The notes under the pieces were generated by a model. The model saw only the letters and a list, made by a program, of their open reading frames with translations. It did no database searches and had not been told where the DNA came from. A DNA stretch of 64,000 nt from Candidatus Leucobacter sulfamidivorax (GTDB lineage Bacteria; Actinomycetota; Actinomycetes; Actinomycetales; Microbacteriaceae), in contig QZLF01000004.1 in the NCBI GenBank assembly GCA_016771945.1, positions 265,437 to 329,436 on the forward strand. The letters are read 5' to 3'. Positions within the stretch are counted from its first letter, which is position 1, and the number at the start of each line of letters is the position of its first letter. Made by a program: the position numbers and the translations under genes. This document shows, piece after piece, positions 33,696 through 43,006 of the stretch.

Positions 33696-35246
33696 GTGAG
33701 CCTCACCACGACCCGCGCCGCCTTCGACGCGGCGCGCGCCCGACGTTCCGTGATCCCCGTCTGCCGCGAGGTCTTCGCCGATGCCGACACGCCCGTCGGC
33801 ATCTACCGCAAGGTCGCCGCGAACCGTCTCGGCACCTTCCTGCTCGAGAGCGCGGAGCAGGGCGGGGTGTGGACCCGCTTCAGCTTCGTCGGGGCCGGCA
33901 GCTTCGGCGTGCTCGGCGAGCGCGGCGGGCGGGCGCACTGGGCGCCCGACGCCCGCGGCGCGGTGGATCAGCACCGCCTGCTGCCCGGCGGCGTCGACGG
34001 CCTCGAGCCCGTCGAGGCGCTGCGCGCGGTCTACGAGCGGTGGCGGCAGGATCCGGATCCCGCGCTGCCGCCGCTCGCCAGCGGCTTCGTCGGCTACCTC
34101 GGCTGGGAGACGGTGCGCCAGTTCGAGCGGCTGCCGAACGGCCCGTCGGAGGGCCCCGGGCTGCCGACGCAGGGGCTGAGCTTCGTGAGCGAGCTCGTGG
34201 TGATCGACCACCGCGAGGGCACCGTGGTGCTGCTCGCCAATGTGCTGAACGACGAGCACTCGGGCGACGCCGAGGCGCAATGGCGCGACGCCCAGAGCCG
34301 CCTCGACGAGCTGCAGCGCGCGCTCGCAGCCCCGGCCTCCTCGCCCCTCGGCGAGCTCGACCGCGACGCCCTGCCCGCCCCGCACCGGCTCACGGTCGAG
34401 GACGACTACCTGGCGTCGGTCGAGCGCTCGAAGCGGTACATCGTCGACGGCGACATCTTCCAGGTGGTGATCTCGCAGCGCTTCGACCAGGAGTGCACCG
34501 CCGATCCGCTCGACGTGTACCGAGTGCTGCGCCACCTGAACCCGAGCCCCTACCTCTACCTGCTGCAGCTGGAGGACGCGGCGGGAAAGCCCTTCGCCGT
34601 GGTCGGCTCGAGCCCCGAGGCGCTCGTCACCGTGCAGGACACGGGGCACGTGATGACCCACCCGATCGCGGGCTCCCGTCCGCGCGGCGCCACCGTCGAC
34701 GAGGACCAGCAGCACGAGCGCGAACTGCTCGCCGACGAGAAGGAACGGGCCGAGCACCTCATGCTCGTCGACCTCGCCCGCAACGACCTGCTGCGCGTCT
34801 GCGAGCCCTCGAGCGTCGAGGTCACCGAGTTCATGCGCGTCGAGCGCTTCAGCCACATCATGCACATCGTCAGCACGGTGGAGGGGATGCTGCGCGAGGG
34901 GCGGAACCCGATCGACGCCCTGCGCGCGACCTTCCCCGCGGGGACGCTGAGCGGGGCCCCGAAGCCCCGCGCCCTGCAGATCATCGACGAGCTCGAACCG
35001 GTGCAGCGCGGCGTGTACGGGGGAGTCGTGGGCTACTTCGGCCTGGGCGGCGCCGCGGATCTCGCGATCGCGATCCGCACCGCGACCATTCGCGACGGGG
35101 TCGCCATGGTGCAGGCGGGCGGCGGCATCGTCGCCGACTCGGTGCCCGAGCTCGAGGACCAGGAGTCGCGCAACAAGGCCGCAGCCCCGCTGCGGGCGGT
35201 CGCGATCGCGAACACGCTGCAGGCGCTCGGCGGCGATCGTGCGTAG
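33696..35246 (+). CDS. trpE: Anthranilate synthase component I
   Basis: Converts chorismate to anthranilate with ammonia from TrpG; 516 residues. LLES near residue 49 is the tryptophan feedback site. PIAGSRPRG, LVDLARNDLLRVC and FPAGTLSGAPKPRA are chorismate-enzyme motifs, and Ala in PIAGS fits anthranilate rather than aminodeoxychorismate synthase. It starts with GTG and overlaps the next gene by 8 bases. The trpD and trpG genes are not in the window. Confidence 0.96.
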   Translation: MSLTTTRAAFDAARARRSVIPVCREVFADADTPVGIYRKVAANRLGTFLLESAEQGGVWTRFSFVGAGSFGVLGERGGRAHWAPDARGAVDQHRLLPGGVDGLEPVEALRAVYERWRQDPDPALPPLASGFVGYLGWETVRQFERLPNGPSEGPGLPTQGLSFVSELVVIDHREGTVVLLANVLNDEHSGDAEAQWRDAQSRLDELQRALAAPASSPLGELDRDALPAPHRLTVEDDYLASVERSKRYIVDGDIFQVVISQRFDQECTADPLDVYRVLRHLNPSPYLYLLQLEDAAGKPFAVVGSSPEALVTVQDTGHVMTHPIAGSRPRGATVDEDQQHERELLADEKERAEHLMLVDLARNDLLRVCEPSSVEVTEFMRVERFSHIMHIVSTVEGMLREGRNPIDALRATFPAGTLSGAPKPRALQIIDELEPVQRGVYGGVVGYFGLGGAADLAIAIRTATIRDGVAMVQAGGGIVADSVPELEDQESRNKAAAPLRAVAIANTLQALGGDRA

Positions 35247-35844
35247 CAAGCTCTGGCTGATCGCGGGCATCGCGCTGCTCTCGGCGGCGGCGCTGCTCGC
35301 GGCCTCGCAGACCTGGGTATCGCTCGAGCTGGTGCCGGGGGCGGCGGCGTTCGAGCTGCTCGCCGCATCGGGGCAGCAGCTGAACGCGGCGCTGACCGCG
35401 ATCGCGCTCGCGGGTTTCGCGGCGGCGCTCGCGCTCACGATCGCGGGACCGGGCTTCCGGCGCGTGCTCGGCGTGCTCGTCGTCCTCTTCGGTGCGGGCA
35501 TCGCGGGCGTGGCGATCTCGGTGCTGGCGGACCCCGAGGGCGCGGCATCGGGCCGGCTGGCCGAGGCCACCGGCATCGCGGGGGACGCGCAGTCGGCGAT
35601 GGTGGATCGCGTCGCTACCACGCCCTTCATCATGCTCGCGCTCGTGTGCGGGGCGCTGCTCGCGGTGCTGGGCGCGCTCGTCCTGGTGCTGGGCGGGCGC
35701 TGGCGGGCGGCGGGGCGCAAGTACGCGGCCCGGGAGGACCGCGGTCCGGCCGTGGGGGGCGACGGGCGCCCCGATCCCGGTCTCGACCGCTTCTCGGACT
35801 GGGATCGGCTCAGCGAAGGCGGCGACCCGACTTCGTCGGATTGA
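35239..35844 (+). CDS. Trp-biosynthesis-associated membrane protein
   Basis: A 201-residue inner-membrane protein of the actinobacterial family found between trpE and trpC (TIGR02234 type). About four hydrophobic helices are seen: two in the first 75 residues, one near 75-95 and one near 130-155. A hydrophilic C-terminal tail follows. The function is not known; an indole or tryptophan link is assumed from position. GTG 35239 overlaps the end of trpE. Confidence 0.85.
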   Translation: MRSKLWLIAGIALLSAAALLAASQTWVSLELVPGAAAFELLAASGQQLNAALTAIALAGFAAALALTIAGPGFRRVLGVLVVLFGAGIAGVAISVLADPEGAASGRLAEATGIAGDAQSAMVDRVATTPFIMLALVCGALLAVLGALVLVLGGRWRAAGRKYAAREDRGPAVGGDGRPDPGLDRFSDWDRLSEGGDPTSSD

Positions 35845-35855
35845 GTCGTCCTGAA

Positions 35856-35905
35856 CTGCTCGCGAGGACGCGAGCAGCGCCGAGGCGCGAAACGCTTCGC
35901 GTTTC
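35856..35905. repeat. Pair of perfect hairpins after the trp membrane gene (possible REP-like element or terminator)
   Basis: CTGCTCGCG/CGCGAGCAG (35856-35864/35869-35877, loop AGGA) is followed by GAAACGC/GCGTTTC (35889-35895/35899-35905, loop TTC). The first hairpin lies 11 bases after the stop, so it may end the trpE transcript. A similar two-hairpin arrangement occurs at 51509-51562. Confidence 0.6.
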
Positions 35906-35979
35906 ACTGAGCGACCTCGCCGGGCGATGACCCGAGCGCACCGTAGGCGTGTGGTTTCCCGGGATCGCCCGAGGCCGGG

Positions 35980-35985
35980 TAGGCT
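35980..35985 (+). promoter_or_regulatory. -10 (TAGGCT) for the HGxxPAAW-trpCBA unit
   Basis: TAGGCT lies 29 bases before the ATG at 36015, with a GAGGAG ribosome site between, so trpC-trpB-trpA have their own promoter. Confidence 0.5.
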
Positions 35986-36014
35986 GGAGGGAACCATCTG
36001 TTTCGAGGAGATTC

Positions 36015-36257
36015 ATGAGCAACCAGCACGGAGACCCCGGTCACGGCGATTCGCCCGCCGCATGGACGGCGGTGATCGTCATGCTGCTCGGCATCGCTGC
36101 CGGAGCCGTCTTCTTCTTCCTGCACATGCCGGCAGGCGTCCTGGTCTGCGCCGGCGTGGTGGTCGTCGGTCTGCTGCTCGGCCTCATCCTCTCGAAGGCC
36201 GGCTTCGGCATCCGCGGTCCGAAGTTCAGTCCCAAGACCCACGACTCAGGTGCTTGA
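36015..36257 (+). CDS. HGxxPAAW-motif small membrane protein (DUF6704 type)
   Basis: An 80-residue protein with the motif HGDSPAAW near residues 10-17 and two hydrophobic segments (about 18-36 and 41-60). This small family lies next to trpC in many Microbacteriaceae; its role is unknown. A GAGGAG site 4 bases before the ATG fixes the start. Its stop overlaps the trpC GTG by 8 bases, so the two are coupled. Confidence 0.85.
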   Translation: MSNQHGDPGHGDSPAAWTAVIVMLLGIAAGAVFFFLHMPAGVLVCAGVVVVGLLLGLILSKAGFGIRGPKFSPKTHDSGA

Positions 36258-37020
36258 CCAACTGCTCGCGGGTTCTCTGGAGGACGCGCGAGCCCGACGG
36301 CAGCTGAAGCCCCTCGCGGCGGTCGAGGCCGAGGCACTGGCCAGGCCCGCCGCGCTCGATGCTCTCGAGGCCCTCGCGCCGGCCGAGCATATCAAGGTCA
36401 TCGCCGAGGTGAAGCGCGCGAGCCCGTCCCGCGGCGACCTCGCCGAGATCCCCGAGCCGCAGGCGCTGGCCGCCCAGTACGAGGCCGGGGGAGCGAGCGT
36501 GATCAGCGTGCTGACCGAGGAGCGCCGCTTCAAGGGCTCCCTCGCGGATCTCGAGGCGGTGCGCAAGGCCGTGAGCCTGCCGCTGCTGCGCAAGGACTTC
36601 ATCGGCGACGAGTACCAGGTGCTCGAGGCCCGCGCGGCGGGCGCCGACCTGGCGCTGCTCATCGTCGCAGCCCTGCCGCAGGAGACGCTGCAGCGCCTCT
36701 ACGCCTTCATCCGCGAGCTCGGCATGACCGCGCTCGTCGAGGCGCACTCCGAGGAGGAGGTGGCACGGGCGGTCGACCTCGGCGCGCAGCTGATCGGCGT
36801 GAACGCGCGCGACCTCACGACTTTCGAGCTCGACCGCGAGCTCTTCGGCCGGGTCGCCGACCAGATCCCCGCGGGCGTGATCCGCGTGGCGGAGTCGGCC
36901 GTGCTCGACATCGAGGACGTCGTGCGCTACCGCGAGGCGGGCGCCGATGCGATCCTGGTCGGCGAGGCGCTCGTGACCGGCGACCCGGTCGCGACCCTGC
37001 AGAGCTACCTGAGCGTCTGA
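36250..37020 (+). CDS. trpC: Indole-3-glycerol phosphate synthase
   Basis: Closes the indole ring in tryptophan synthesis; 256 residues, TIM barrel. [20 protein letters not shown] contains the catalytic Glu and Lys, then [23 protein letters not shown] and VAESAV. No TrpF is fused or adjacent. In actinobacteria PriA (HisA) usually covers that step. It starts with GTG inside the preceding small gene. Confidence 0.96.
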   Translation: MLDQLLAGSLEDARARRQLKPLAAVEAEALARPAALDALEALAPAEHIKVIAEVKRASPSRGDLAEIPEPQALAAQYEAGGASVISVLTEERRFKGSLADLEAVRKAVSLPLLRKDFIGDEYQVLEARAAGADLALLIVAALPQETLQRLYAFIRELGMTALVEAHSEEEVARAVDLGAQLIGVNARDLTTFELDRELFGRVADQIPAGVIRVAESAVLDIEDVVRYREAGADAILVGEALVTGDPVATLQSYLSV

Positions 37021-37045
37021 ACTTCCGAACATCCGAGGGGACAGC

Positions 37046-38302
37046 ATGACCGACCAGGCCCCCGGGGGCATCACGAGCCTCCGCGAGCAGCACGGCCCGT
37101 TCTTCGGGGACTTCGGCGGCAGGTACATGCCCGAGTCGCTCATCGCGGCGATCGACGAGCTGACCGAGGCCTACGAGGCGGCGAAGGCGGATCCGGCCTT
37201 CCAGGCCGAGCTCGCCGGGCTGCTGCACGACTACGCCGGTCGCCCGTCCCCGCTCACCGAGGTGCCGCGCTTCGCCGAGCACGCCGGGCGCGCGCGGGTC
37301 TTCCTGAAGCGCGAGGACTTGAACCACACGGGCTCGCACAAGATCAACAACGTGCTCGGCCAGGCGCTCCTCACGAGGCGCCTCGGCAAGACCCGGGTGA
37401 TCGCGGAGACCGGGGCGGGCCAGCACGGCGTGGCGACCGCGACGGCCGCCGCGCTCTTCGGGCTCGAGTGCACGATCTACATGGGCGAGGTCGACACCGA
37501 GCGCCAGGCGCTCAACGTGGCCCGCATGCGCCTGCTCGGCGCCGAGGTGATCCCCGTGACCACGGGCTCGCGCACGCTCAAGGACGCGATCAACGAGGCG
37601 TATCGCGACTGGGTCGCGAGCGTCGAGCGCACCAACTACATCTTCGGCACCGCCGCGGGCCCCCACCCGTTCCCGGCGATGGTGCGTGACTTCCAGAAGG
37701 TCATCTCCGAGGAGGCCCGCGCGCAGCTGCTCGAGCGCATCGGCCGGCTCCCCGACGCGGTCGTCGCGTGCGTCGGAGGCGGATCCAACGCGATCGGCAT
37801 GTTCGACGCCTTCCTCGACGACCCGGACGTGCGGATCTACGGGGTCGAGGCCGCGGGCGACGGCGTCGACACCGAGCGCCACGCCGCCTCGATCGAGCGC
37901 GGCCGGCCGGGCATCCTGCACGGCGCGAAGACCTACGTGCTGCAGGACCAGGACGGACAGACCATCGAGTCGCACTCGATCTCGGCCGGGCTCGACTACC
38001 CGGGCGTCGGTCCGGAGCACGCCTGGCTCGCCGACATCGGCCGGGTCTCGTACATCCCCGCGAGCGACGACGAGGCGATGCAGGCGCTGCGCCTGCTCAG
38101 CCGCACCGAGGGCATCATCCCGGCGATCGAATCGGCGCACGCGCTGGCAGGTGCGATCCGCATCGGCCGGGAGCTCGGCCCCGATACCGTCATCGCCGTG
38201 AGCCTGTCCGGCCGCGGCGACAAGGACATGGCGACGGCGGGCCGCTACTTCGGTCTGCTCGACGGCGCCGCGGAAGACGGAGCGACGGGAGCAGAGGGAT
38301 GA
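37046..38302 (+). CDS. trpB: Tryptophan synthase beta subunit
   Basis: PLP enzyme that joins indole and serine; 418 residues. The PLP Lys is in [29 protein letters not shown] binds substrate, and [12 protein letters not shown] binds the PLP phosphate. A GAGGGGA ribosome site precedes the ATG. It overlaps trpA by ATGA, as expected for the alpha2-beta2 complex. Confidence 0.97.
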   Translation: MTDQAPGGITSLREQHGPFFGDFGGRYMPESLIAAIDELTEAYEAAKADPAFQAELAGLLHDYAGRPSPLTEVPRFAEHAGRARVFLKREDLNHTGSHKINNVLGQALLTRRLGKTRVIAETGAGQHGVATATAAALFGLECTIYMGEVDTERQALNVARMRLLGAEVIPVTTGSRTLKDAINEAYRDWVASVERTNYIFGTAAGPHPFPAMVRDFQKVISEEARAQLLERIGRLPDAVVACVGGGSNAIGMFDAFLDDPDVRIYGVEAAGDGVDTERHAASIERGRPGILHGAKTYVLQDQDGQTIESHSISAGLDYPGVGPEHAWLADIGRVSYIPASDDEAMQALRLLSRTEGIIPAIESAHALAGAIRIGRELGPDTVIAVSLSGRGDKDMATAGRYFGLLDGAAEDGATGAEG

Positions 38303-39096
38303 GCGGATCCCGCGTCGCCGCCGCGATCCGCGCGGCGAAGGAGTCGCGCCGCGGCGCGCTCATCGGCTACCTGCCTGTCGGCTTCCCCGACCTCGACACG
38401 AGCGTGGACGCGGCGATCGCGATGGCGAGGAGCGGCGCCGACGTCCTCGAGTTCGGCGTGCCCTACTCCGATCCGGTCATGGACGGCCTCGTGATCCAGG
38501 AGGCCACGCAGACCGCGCTCGAGCGCGGCTTCCGGCTGCCGCAGGTCTTCGAGGCGGTGCGCCGGGTGCGCGAAGCGGTCGACACGCCGATCCTCGTGAT
38601 GACCTACTGGAACCCGGTGCTGCAGTACGGCGCGGACCGCTTCGCCGCCGACCTGAAGGCCGCCGGCGGCGACGGCCTCATCACGCCGGACATCACGCCG
38701 GACTCGGCCGCCGACTGGATCGAGGCGAGCGAGCGGCACGGCCTCGATCGCGTGTTCCTCGCGGCCCCGACCTCGAGCGACGAGCGCCTCGACATGGTCG
38801 CCCGCAGCACGACCGGCTTCGTCTACACCGTCTCCACGATGGGCATCACCGGCGAGCGCGCCGAGCTCGACGCCGCGGCCCGCAAGCTGACCGGGCGGCT
38901 CCGCGAGCACGGCGCCGAGCTCGCCTGCGTGGGCATCGGCCTGTCGACCGCGGAGCACGTCGCCGCCGCGCTCGACTACGCCGACGGCGCCATCGTCGGC
39001 ACGGTCTTCGTGCGTGCGCTGCGCGACGGCGGCATCGAGGGCCTCGCCGCGGCCGTGCGCGAGCTCGCCGCCGGCACCCGGGCGCTCTCGGCGTAG
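38299..39096 (+). CDS. trpA: Tryptophan synthase alpha subunit
   Basis: Cleaves indole-3-glycerol phosphate to indole, which is channelled to TrpB; 265 residues. The catalytic Glu is in [10 protein letters not shown] and the Asp in the following DGL stretch near residue 60. [16 protein letters not shown] and [10 protein letters not shown] are phosphate-site motifs. The ATG overlaps the trpB stop. Confidence 0.96.
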   Translation: MSGSRVAAAIRAAKESRRGALIGYLPVGFPDLDTSVDAAIAMARSGADVLEFGVPYSDPVMDGLVIQEATQTALERGFRLPQVFEAVRRVREAVDTPILVMTYWNPVLQYGADRFAADLKAAGGDGLITPDITPDSAADWIEASERHGLDRVFLAAPTSSDERLDMVARSTTGFVYTVSTMGITGERAELDAAARKLTGRLREHGAELACVGIGLSTAEHVAAALDYADGAIVGTVFVRALRDGGIEGLAAAVRELAAGTRALSA

Positions 39097-39114
39097 CCCC
39101 GGGTTCCCCGGCAG

Positions 39115-39120
39115 TAGGAT
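39115..39120 (+). promoter_or_regulatory. -10 (TAGGAT) upstream of lgt
   Basis: TAGGAT lies 58 bases before the lgt ATG and gives a leader of about 50 bases with a GAAAGAAG ribosome site. Confidence 0.45.
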
Positions 39121-39178
39121 TGAAGGCGCCCGTGCCGAGCGGCGAGCGGGCGGCCGCAGCAACGCGAAAGAAGAATGA

Positions 39179-40090
39179 ATGATCCTCCCGCTGAGTATTC
39201 CCAGCCCCGGTATTCAGTACCTGCAGATCGGTCCGCTGCAGATCCACTTCTACGCGCTGTGGATCCTGCTCGGCATCGTGCTCGCGACCATCTGGACCGC
39301 CAGGCGGATCGGGCGGCGCGGGGGAGAGCGCGGGGCCATCATCGACTTCCTGGTGTGGTCCGTGGTGCTCGGCATCATCGTCGCCCGCTTCTACCACGTC
39401 GCCACGCACTGGGGCGACTACTTCGGCCCCGACAAGAACATCTGGGACGTCTTCGCCTTCTGGAAGGGCGGCATCGCCATCTTCGGCGCGCTGCTCGGCG
39501 GCGCGCTCGGCGTGCTCATCGCCTCGCGCATCACGGGCATCCGCTGGCTGTCCTTCGCCGACGCGATCGTGCCCGGGCTGCTGCTCGCCCAGGCCTGCGG
39601 GCGCCTCGGCAACTGGTTCAACCACGAGCTCTTCGGCGGACCCACCACGCTGCCCTGGGGCCTCGAGATCGAGAGCAGCAACCCGGCCTTCCCGCTGGGG
39701 CTGCCGGAGGGCACGCTCTTCCACCCGACCTTCCTCTACGAGATTGTCTGGAACCTGCTCGGCATCGTCGTGCTGCTGGCGATCGAGCGCCGCTGGAAGC
39801 CGCGCTGGGGCAAGTTCTTCGGCATGTACCTCATCTGGTACGGCATCGGCCGCTTCCTCATCGAGGGCATGCGCGTCGACCCGAGCTTCGCGCTGCTGGG
39901 CATCCGCTCGAACCAGTGGGCATCCCTCCTGGCCGTCGTGCTCGGCATCGTGCTCATCCTCGTGCAGCGGCGCCGGCACCCGGGCCTCGAGACCTCGGTC
40001 TACCTGCCCGGCCGCAGCAACCCGGCCGATGCGATCGACGAGCGCACGGCGGATCCCGAGAAGTTCTACCACGTGCTGAAGAAGGACTGA
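39179..40090 (+). CDS. lgt: Prolipoprotein diacylglyceryl transferase
   Basis: Membrane enzyme that puts diacylglycerol on lipobox cysteines, the first step in maturing lipoproteins such as those at 32.4, 41.6 and 46.0 kb. It has 303 residues and about seven helices. The Lgt signature appears as GRLGNWFNHELFGGPT; HATHWGDYF-like and YGIGRFLIEGMRVD regions are also present. ATG 39179 is used; ATG 39175 is out of frame. Position between trpA and pyk is the actinobacterial norm. Confidence 0.96.
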   Translation: MILPLSIPSPGIQYLQIGPLQIHFYALWILLGIVLATIWTARRIGRRGGERGAIIDFLVWSVVLGIIVARFYHVATHWGDYFGPDKNIWDVFAFWKGGIAIFGALLGGALGVLIASRITGIRWLSFADAIVPGLLLAQACGRLGNWFNHELFGGPTTLPWGLEIESSNPAFPLGLPEGTLFHPTFLYEIVWNLLGIVVLLAIERRWKPRWGKFFGMYLIWYGIGRFLIEGMRVDPSFALLGIRSNQWASLLAVVLGIVLILVQRRRHPGLETSVYLPGRSNPADAIDERTADPEKFYHVLKKD

Positions 40091-40093
40091 GCC

Positions 40094-41569
40094 GTGCGGC
40101 ACGCGAAGATCGTCGCCACCTGGGGGCCCGCCGTCTCCAGCTACGACCGCACGCTCGAGCTGATCCGCGCGGGCGTGAACGTCGCCCGCCTCAACATGTC
40201 GCACGGCACCCACGGCGTCCACGTCGGCATCTACCGCAACATCCGGCGCGCCGAGGCCGAGGTCGGGCGCCCCATCGCGGTGCTCGCCGACCTCCAGGGG
40301 CCGAAGATCCGACTCGGCACGTTCGCCGACGGCCCGCACGAGCTCGAGGAGGGCGACGAGTTCGCCATCACGACGCGCGACGTGCCGGGCGACCGCAGCA
40401 TCTGCGGCACCACCTACCGGGGCCTGCCGGGGGACGTGAAGCCCGGCGATCCGCTGCTCATCGATGACGGCAAGGTCGGCCTGCGCGCCGTGCGCGTGAC
40501 CGAGGACACCGTGCACACGGTCGTCGAGGTGCCGGGCACCGTGTCGAACAGCAAGGGCATCAACCTGCCGGGCGTCGCGGTGAACGTGCCCGCCCTCTCG
40601 GATAAGGACGAGGCCGACCTGCGCTGGGCGCTGAAGCTCGGCGTCGACTACATCGCGCTCTCCTTCGTGCGCGACGCGGCCGACATCACCCGTGTGCACG
40701 AGATCATGGCGGAGGAGGGGATCCGCCTGCCCGTCATCGCGAAGATCGAGAAACCGCAGGCGGTCGACAACCTCGAGGGCATCGTCGAGGCCTTCGACGG
40801 CATCATGGTCGCCCGCGGCGACCTGGGCGTGGAGCTGCCGCTCGAGCAGGTGCCGCTCGTGCAGGTCGAGGCCATCGCGCTCGCGCGCCGCAGCGCGAAG
40901 CCGGTGATCGTCGCCACGCAGGTGCTCGAGTCGATGATCGAGAATCCCCGTCCGACGCGCGCCGAGGCGAGCGACTGCGCGAACGCGGTGCTGGACGGCG
41001 CCGACGCGGTGATGCTCTCCGGCGAGACCAGCGTCGGAGCGTACCCGGTGCAGGCCGTGGCGACCATGGCGCGCATCATCGAGGCGACCGAGGATCACGC
41101 CCTCGACCGGATCGAGCCGCTCGGCACGAAGCCGCGCTCGCAGGGCGGCATCCTCACCCTCGCCGCCGCGGAGGTGGCCGAGTTCGTCGGGGCGAAGATG
41201 ATCTGCGTCTTCACGGAGTCGGGCGACACCGTGCGCCGGATGTCGCGGCTGAGGAAGCCCCTGCCGATCGTCGGCTTCACGCCGAGCAGGGCTATCCGGC
41301 GCCGGATGGAGCTCACCTGGGGGGCCCGCAGCTACGAGGTGCCCCGCGTCGGCTCCACCGACGAGATGTTCGCGCAGGTCGACCTGACCCTACTGGAGCG
41401 GGACAAGCTGAAGCTCGGCGAGAAGGTCGTGATCATCGCGGGGTCGCCCCCCGGGATCGTGGGCTCGACGAACACGCTCCGCATCCACCGCATGGGCGAG
41501 GCCACCGGGCAGCTCGCCGAGGCGGGCCAGCGGAAGCATCTCATCGGGCGAGGCAGCATTCCGGTCTGA
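40094..41569 (+). CDS. pyk: Pyruvate kinase
   Basis: Last step of glycolysis, making ATP and pyruvate from phosphoenolpyruvate; 491 residues. AKIVATWGPA and NVARLNMSHGTH at the N-terminus, PVIAKIEKPQAV with the catalytic Lys, and MVARGDLGVELP are present. The C-terminal allosteric domain is complete. The GTG start lies 3 bases after the lgt stop, with GAAGAAGGA as ribosome site. Confidence 0.96.
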   Translation: MRHAKIVATWGPAVSSYDRTLELIRAGVNVARLNMSHGTHGVHVGIYRNIRRAEAEVGRPIAVLADLQGPKIRLGTFADGPHELEEGDEFAITTRDVPGDRSICGTTYRGLPGDVKPGDPLLIDDGKVGLRAVRVTEDTVHTVVEVPGTVSNSKGINLPGVAVNVPALSDKDEADLRWALKLGVDYIALSFVRDAADITRVHEIMAEEGIRLPVIAKIEKPQAVDNLEGIVEAFDGIMVARGDLGVELPLEQVPLVQVEAIALARRSAKPVIVATQVLESMIENPRPTRAEASDCANAVLDGADAVMLSGETSVGAYPVQAVATMARIIEATEDHALDRIEPLGTKPRSQGGILTLAAAEVAEFVGAKMICVFTESGDTVRRMSRLRKPLPIVGFTPSRAIRRRMELTWGARSYEVPRVGSTDEMFAQVDLTLLERDKLKLGEKVVIIAGSPPGIVGSTNTLRIHRMGEATGQLAEAGQRKHLIGRGSIPV

Positions 41570-41573
41570 GTCG

Positions 41574-42206
41574 ATGAGCCCTCTCAGCCGTCCCCGTGCA
41601 GCGCATGCGGGCGCGTTCGCCGCGGTGCTGCTCTGCCTGCTCGCCACCGGCTGCGCGGCAGCGCCGAACGAGGCGTCCGAGGGGCTCGGCGACCGCTCGC
41701 CGTCCGCCCCTGCCGCGGGATCGGATGCGAGGAGCGGATCCGATTCGGATCCGGCCCGGAACGGGAAGACTGAAACCGATATCGAGGGCGCGTCGAAGCT
41801 CTGCGGCGACGGCTCGACGCGGCGCGAGCTTCTCTTCGGCGGCTCGACCGACACGCACCGCTACGAGGGCCATGTCGTCGAACCCCGCGGCCCCGAGTAC
41901 GACGTTCGCGCGACGGTCTCCGACGACGGGTGCATGGTCATCGGCACCGTCGAATACGTCGAGCTGGGGTGCTCGGGCGCGTGGACGTCGGTGCACATCG
42001 AAGCGCTGGGCGTGGATACCGGGCCGGCGCCGAGCCTGCGCGTGGACTTCGACGAGCGCATCGACCGCGATCCCGACGGAGCCTGCGCGAGCGAGGCCCA
42101 TGTGACGCTGCTGTGGGGGCCGGCCGGGGTGTTCTACTACTCGGACTGGCTGCTCGCGGACGGGCAGTCCACGGATTCCCGGACGCATCTCGATCTCGTG
42201 GGCTAG
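41574..42206 (+). CDS. Putative lipoprotein of unknown function
   Basis: A 210-residue protein with an N-terminal signal and a lipobox LATGC (Cys 27). A Ser/Asp-rich linker (about residues 35-65) leads to a small beta-rich domain with four cysteines that may form disulfides. No family is recognised. It starts 4 bases after the pyk stop without a clear ribosome site, so coupling to pyk or a later start is possible. The tRNA-Leu gene lies convergently just downstream. Confidence 0.75.
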   Translation: MSPLSRPRAAHAGAFAAVLLCLLATGCAAAPNEASEGLGDRSPSAPAAGSDARSGSDSDPARNGKTETDIEGASKLCGDGSTRRELLFGGSTDTHRYEGHVVEPRGPEYDVRATVSDDGCMVIGTVEYVELGCSGAWTSVHIEALGVDTGPAPSLRVDFDERIDRDPDGACASEAHVTLLWGPAGVFYYSDWLLADGQSTDSRTHLDLVG

Positions 42207-42238
42207 GGCCGCTGCACGGTGGCCCGAACCCTCCACGG

Positions 42239-42320
42239 TGCCGGATGAGGGACTCGAACCCTCACGTCTTTCGACAACGCATTTTGAGTGCGCCGCGTCT
42301 GCCAATTCCGCCAATCCGGC
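42239..42320 (-). tRNA. tRNA-Leu(CAA)
   Basis: An 82-base cloverleaf on the minus strand. The acceptor GCCGGAT pairs with ATCCGGC, and the discriminator is A. The anticodon loop is CTCAAAA, giving anticodon CAA. A long variable arm with GTC/GAC confirms class II, and the T loop is GGTTCGAGTCC. The 3' CCA is not encoded (CCG follows the discriminator). Confidence 0.96.
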
Positions 42321-42388
42321 CGGGACTGATCCACACTATCGCACGCTCACGGCGCCTTCGTGCGCGGTTCTCGAAGCGCGCGGAGTAG

Positions 42389-42394
42389 TAGGCT
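42389..42394 (+). promoter_or_regulatory. Leaderless -10 of pdtaR (TAGGCT)
   Basis: TAGGCT ends 6 bases before the ATG at 42401. Confidence 0.6.
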
Positions 42395-42400
42395 GAACAC

Positions 42401-43006
42401 ATGACAGAGCAGAGCGCCCCCAGCACCGCCCGGCGAGTCGTCGTCGCCGAGGACGAGTCGCTGATCCGCCTCGACATCGTCGAGACCCTCCGCGACAACG
42501 GCTTCGACGTCGTCGGCGAGGCCGGCGACGGCGAGGAGGCGGTGCGCCTCGTCGAGGAGCTGCGCCCCGATCTCGTGGTGATGGACGTGAAGATGCCGAA
42601 GCTCGACGGCATCTCGGCGGCCGAGCAGATCAACAAGGAGCACATCGCCCCCGTCGTGCTGCTCACCGCGTTCAGCCAGCGCGAGCTCGTGGAGCGCGCC
42701 GGCGAGGCGGGCGCCCTCGCCTACGTCGTGAAGCCCTTCACCCCGGCCGACCTGATCCCGGCCATCGAGATCGCGCTCTCGCGCTTCCAGCAGATCGTGG
42801 CGCTCGAGAACGAGGTCGCCGACCTCGCCGAGCGCTTCGAGACCCGCAAGCTCGTCGACCGGGCCAAGGGCATCCTGAACGAGAAGATGGGGCTCACCGA
42901 GCCCGAGGCCTTCCGGTGGATCCAGAAGGCCTCGATGGATCGGCGCCTCACGATGCAGGACGTCGCGAAGACGATCATCGATCAGCTCGGCCCGAAGAAG
43001 GACTGA
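42401..43006 (+). CDS. pdtaR: ANTAR-domain response regulator (PdtaR/Rv1626 type)
   Basis: A 201-residue two-domain regulator. The receiver domain has the acidic pair in VVAEDESL, the phosphorylated Asp in VVMDVKMP, and Lys in VVKPF. The C-terminal ANTAR domain (LVDRAKGILNEKMGLTEPEA, then FRWIQKASM) binds RNA hairpins and acts in antitermination or translation. M. tuberculosis PdtaR is phosphorylated by the kinase PdtaS, which is not in this window. Position between pyk and polA is conserved. Its 3' end overlaps the convergent degenerate kinase gene by 32 bases. Confidence 0.93.
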   Translation: MTEQSAPSTARRVVVAEDESLIRLDIVETLRDNGFDVVGEAGDGEEAVRLVEELRPDLVVMDVKMPKLDGISAAEQINKEHIAPVVLLTAFSQRELVERAGEAGALAYVVKPFTPADLIPAIEIALSRFQQIVALENEVADLAERFETRKLVDRAKGILNEKMGLTEPEAFRWIQKASMDRRLTMQDVAKTIIDQLGPKKD

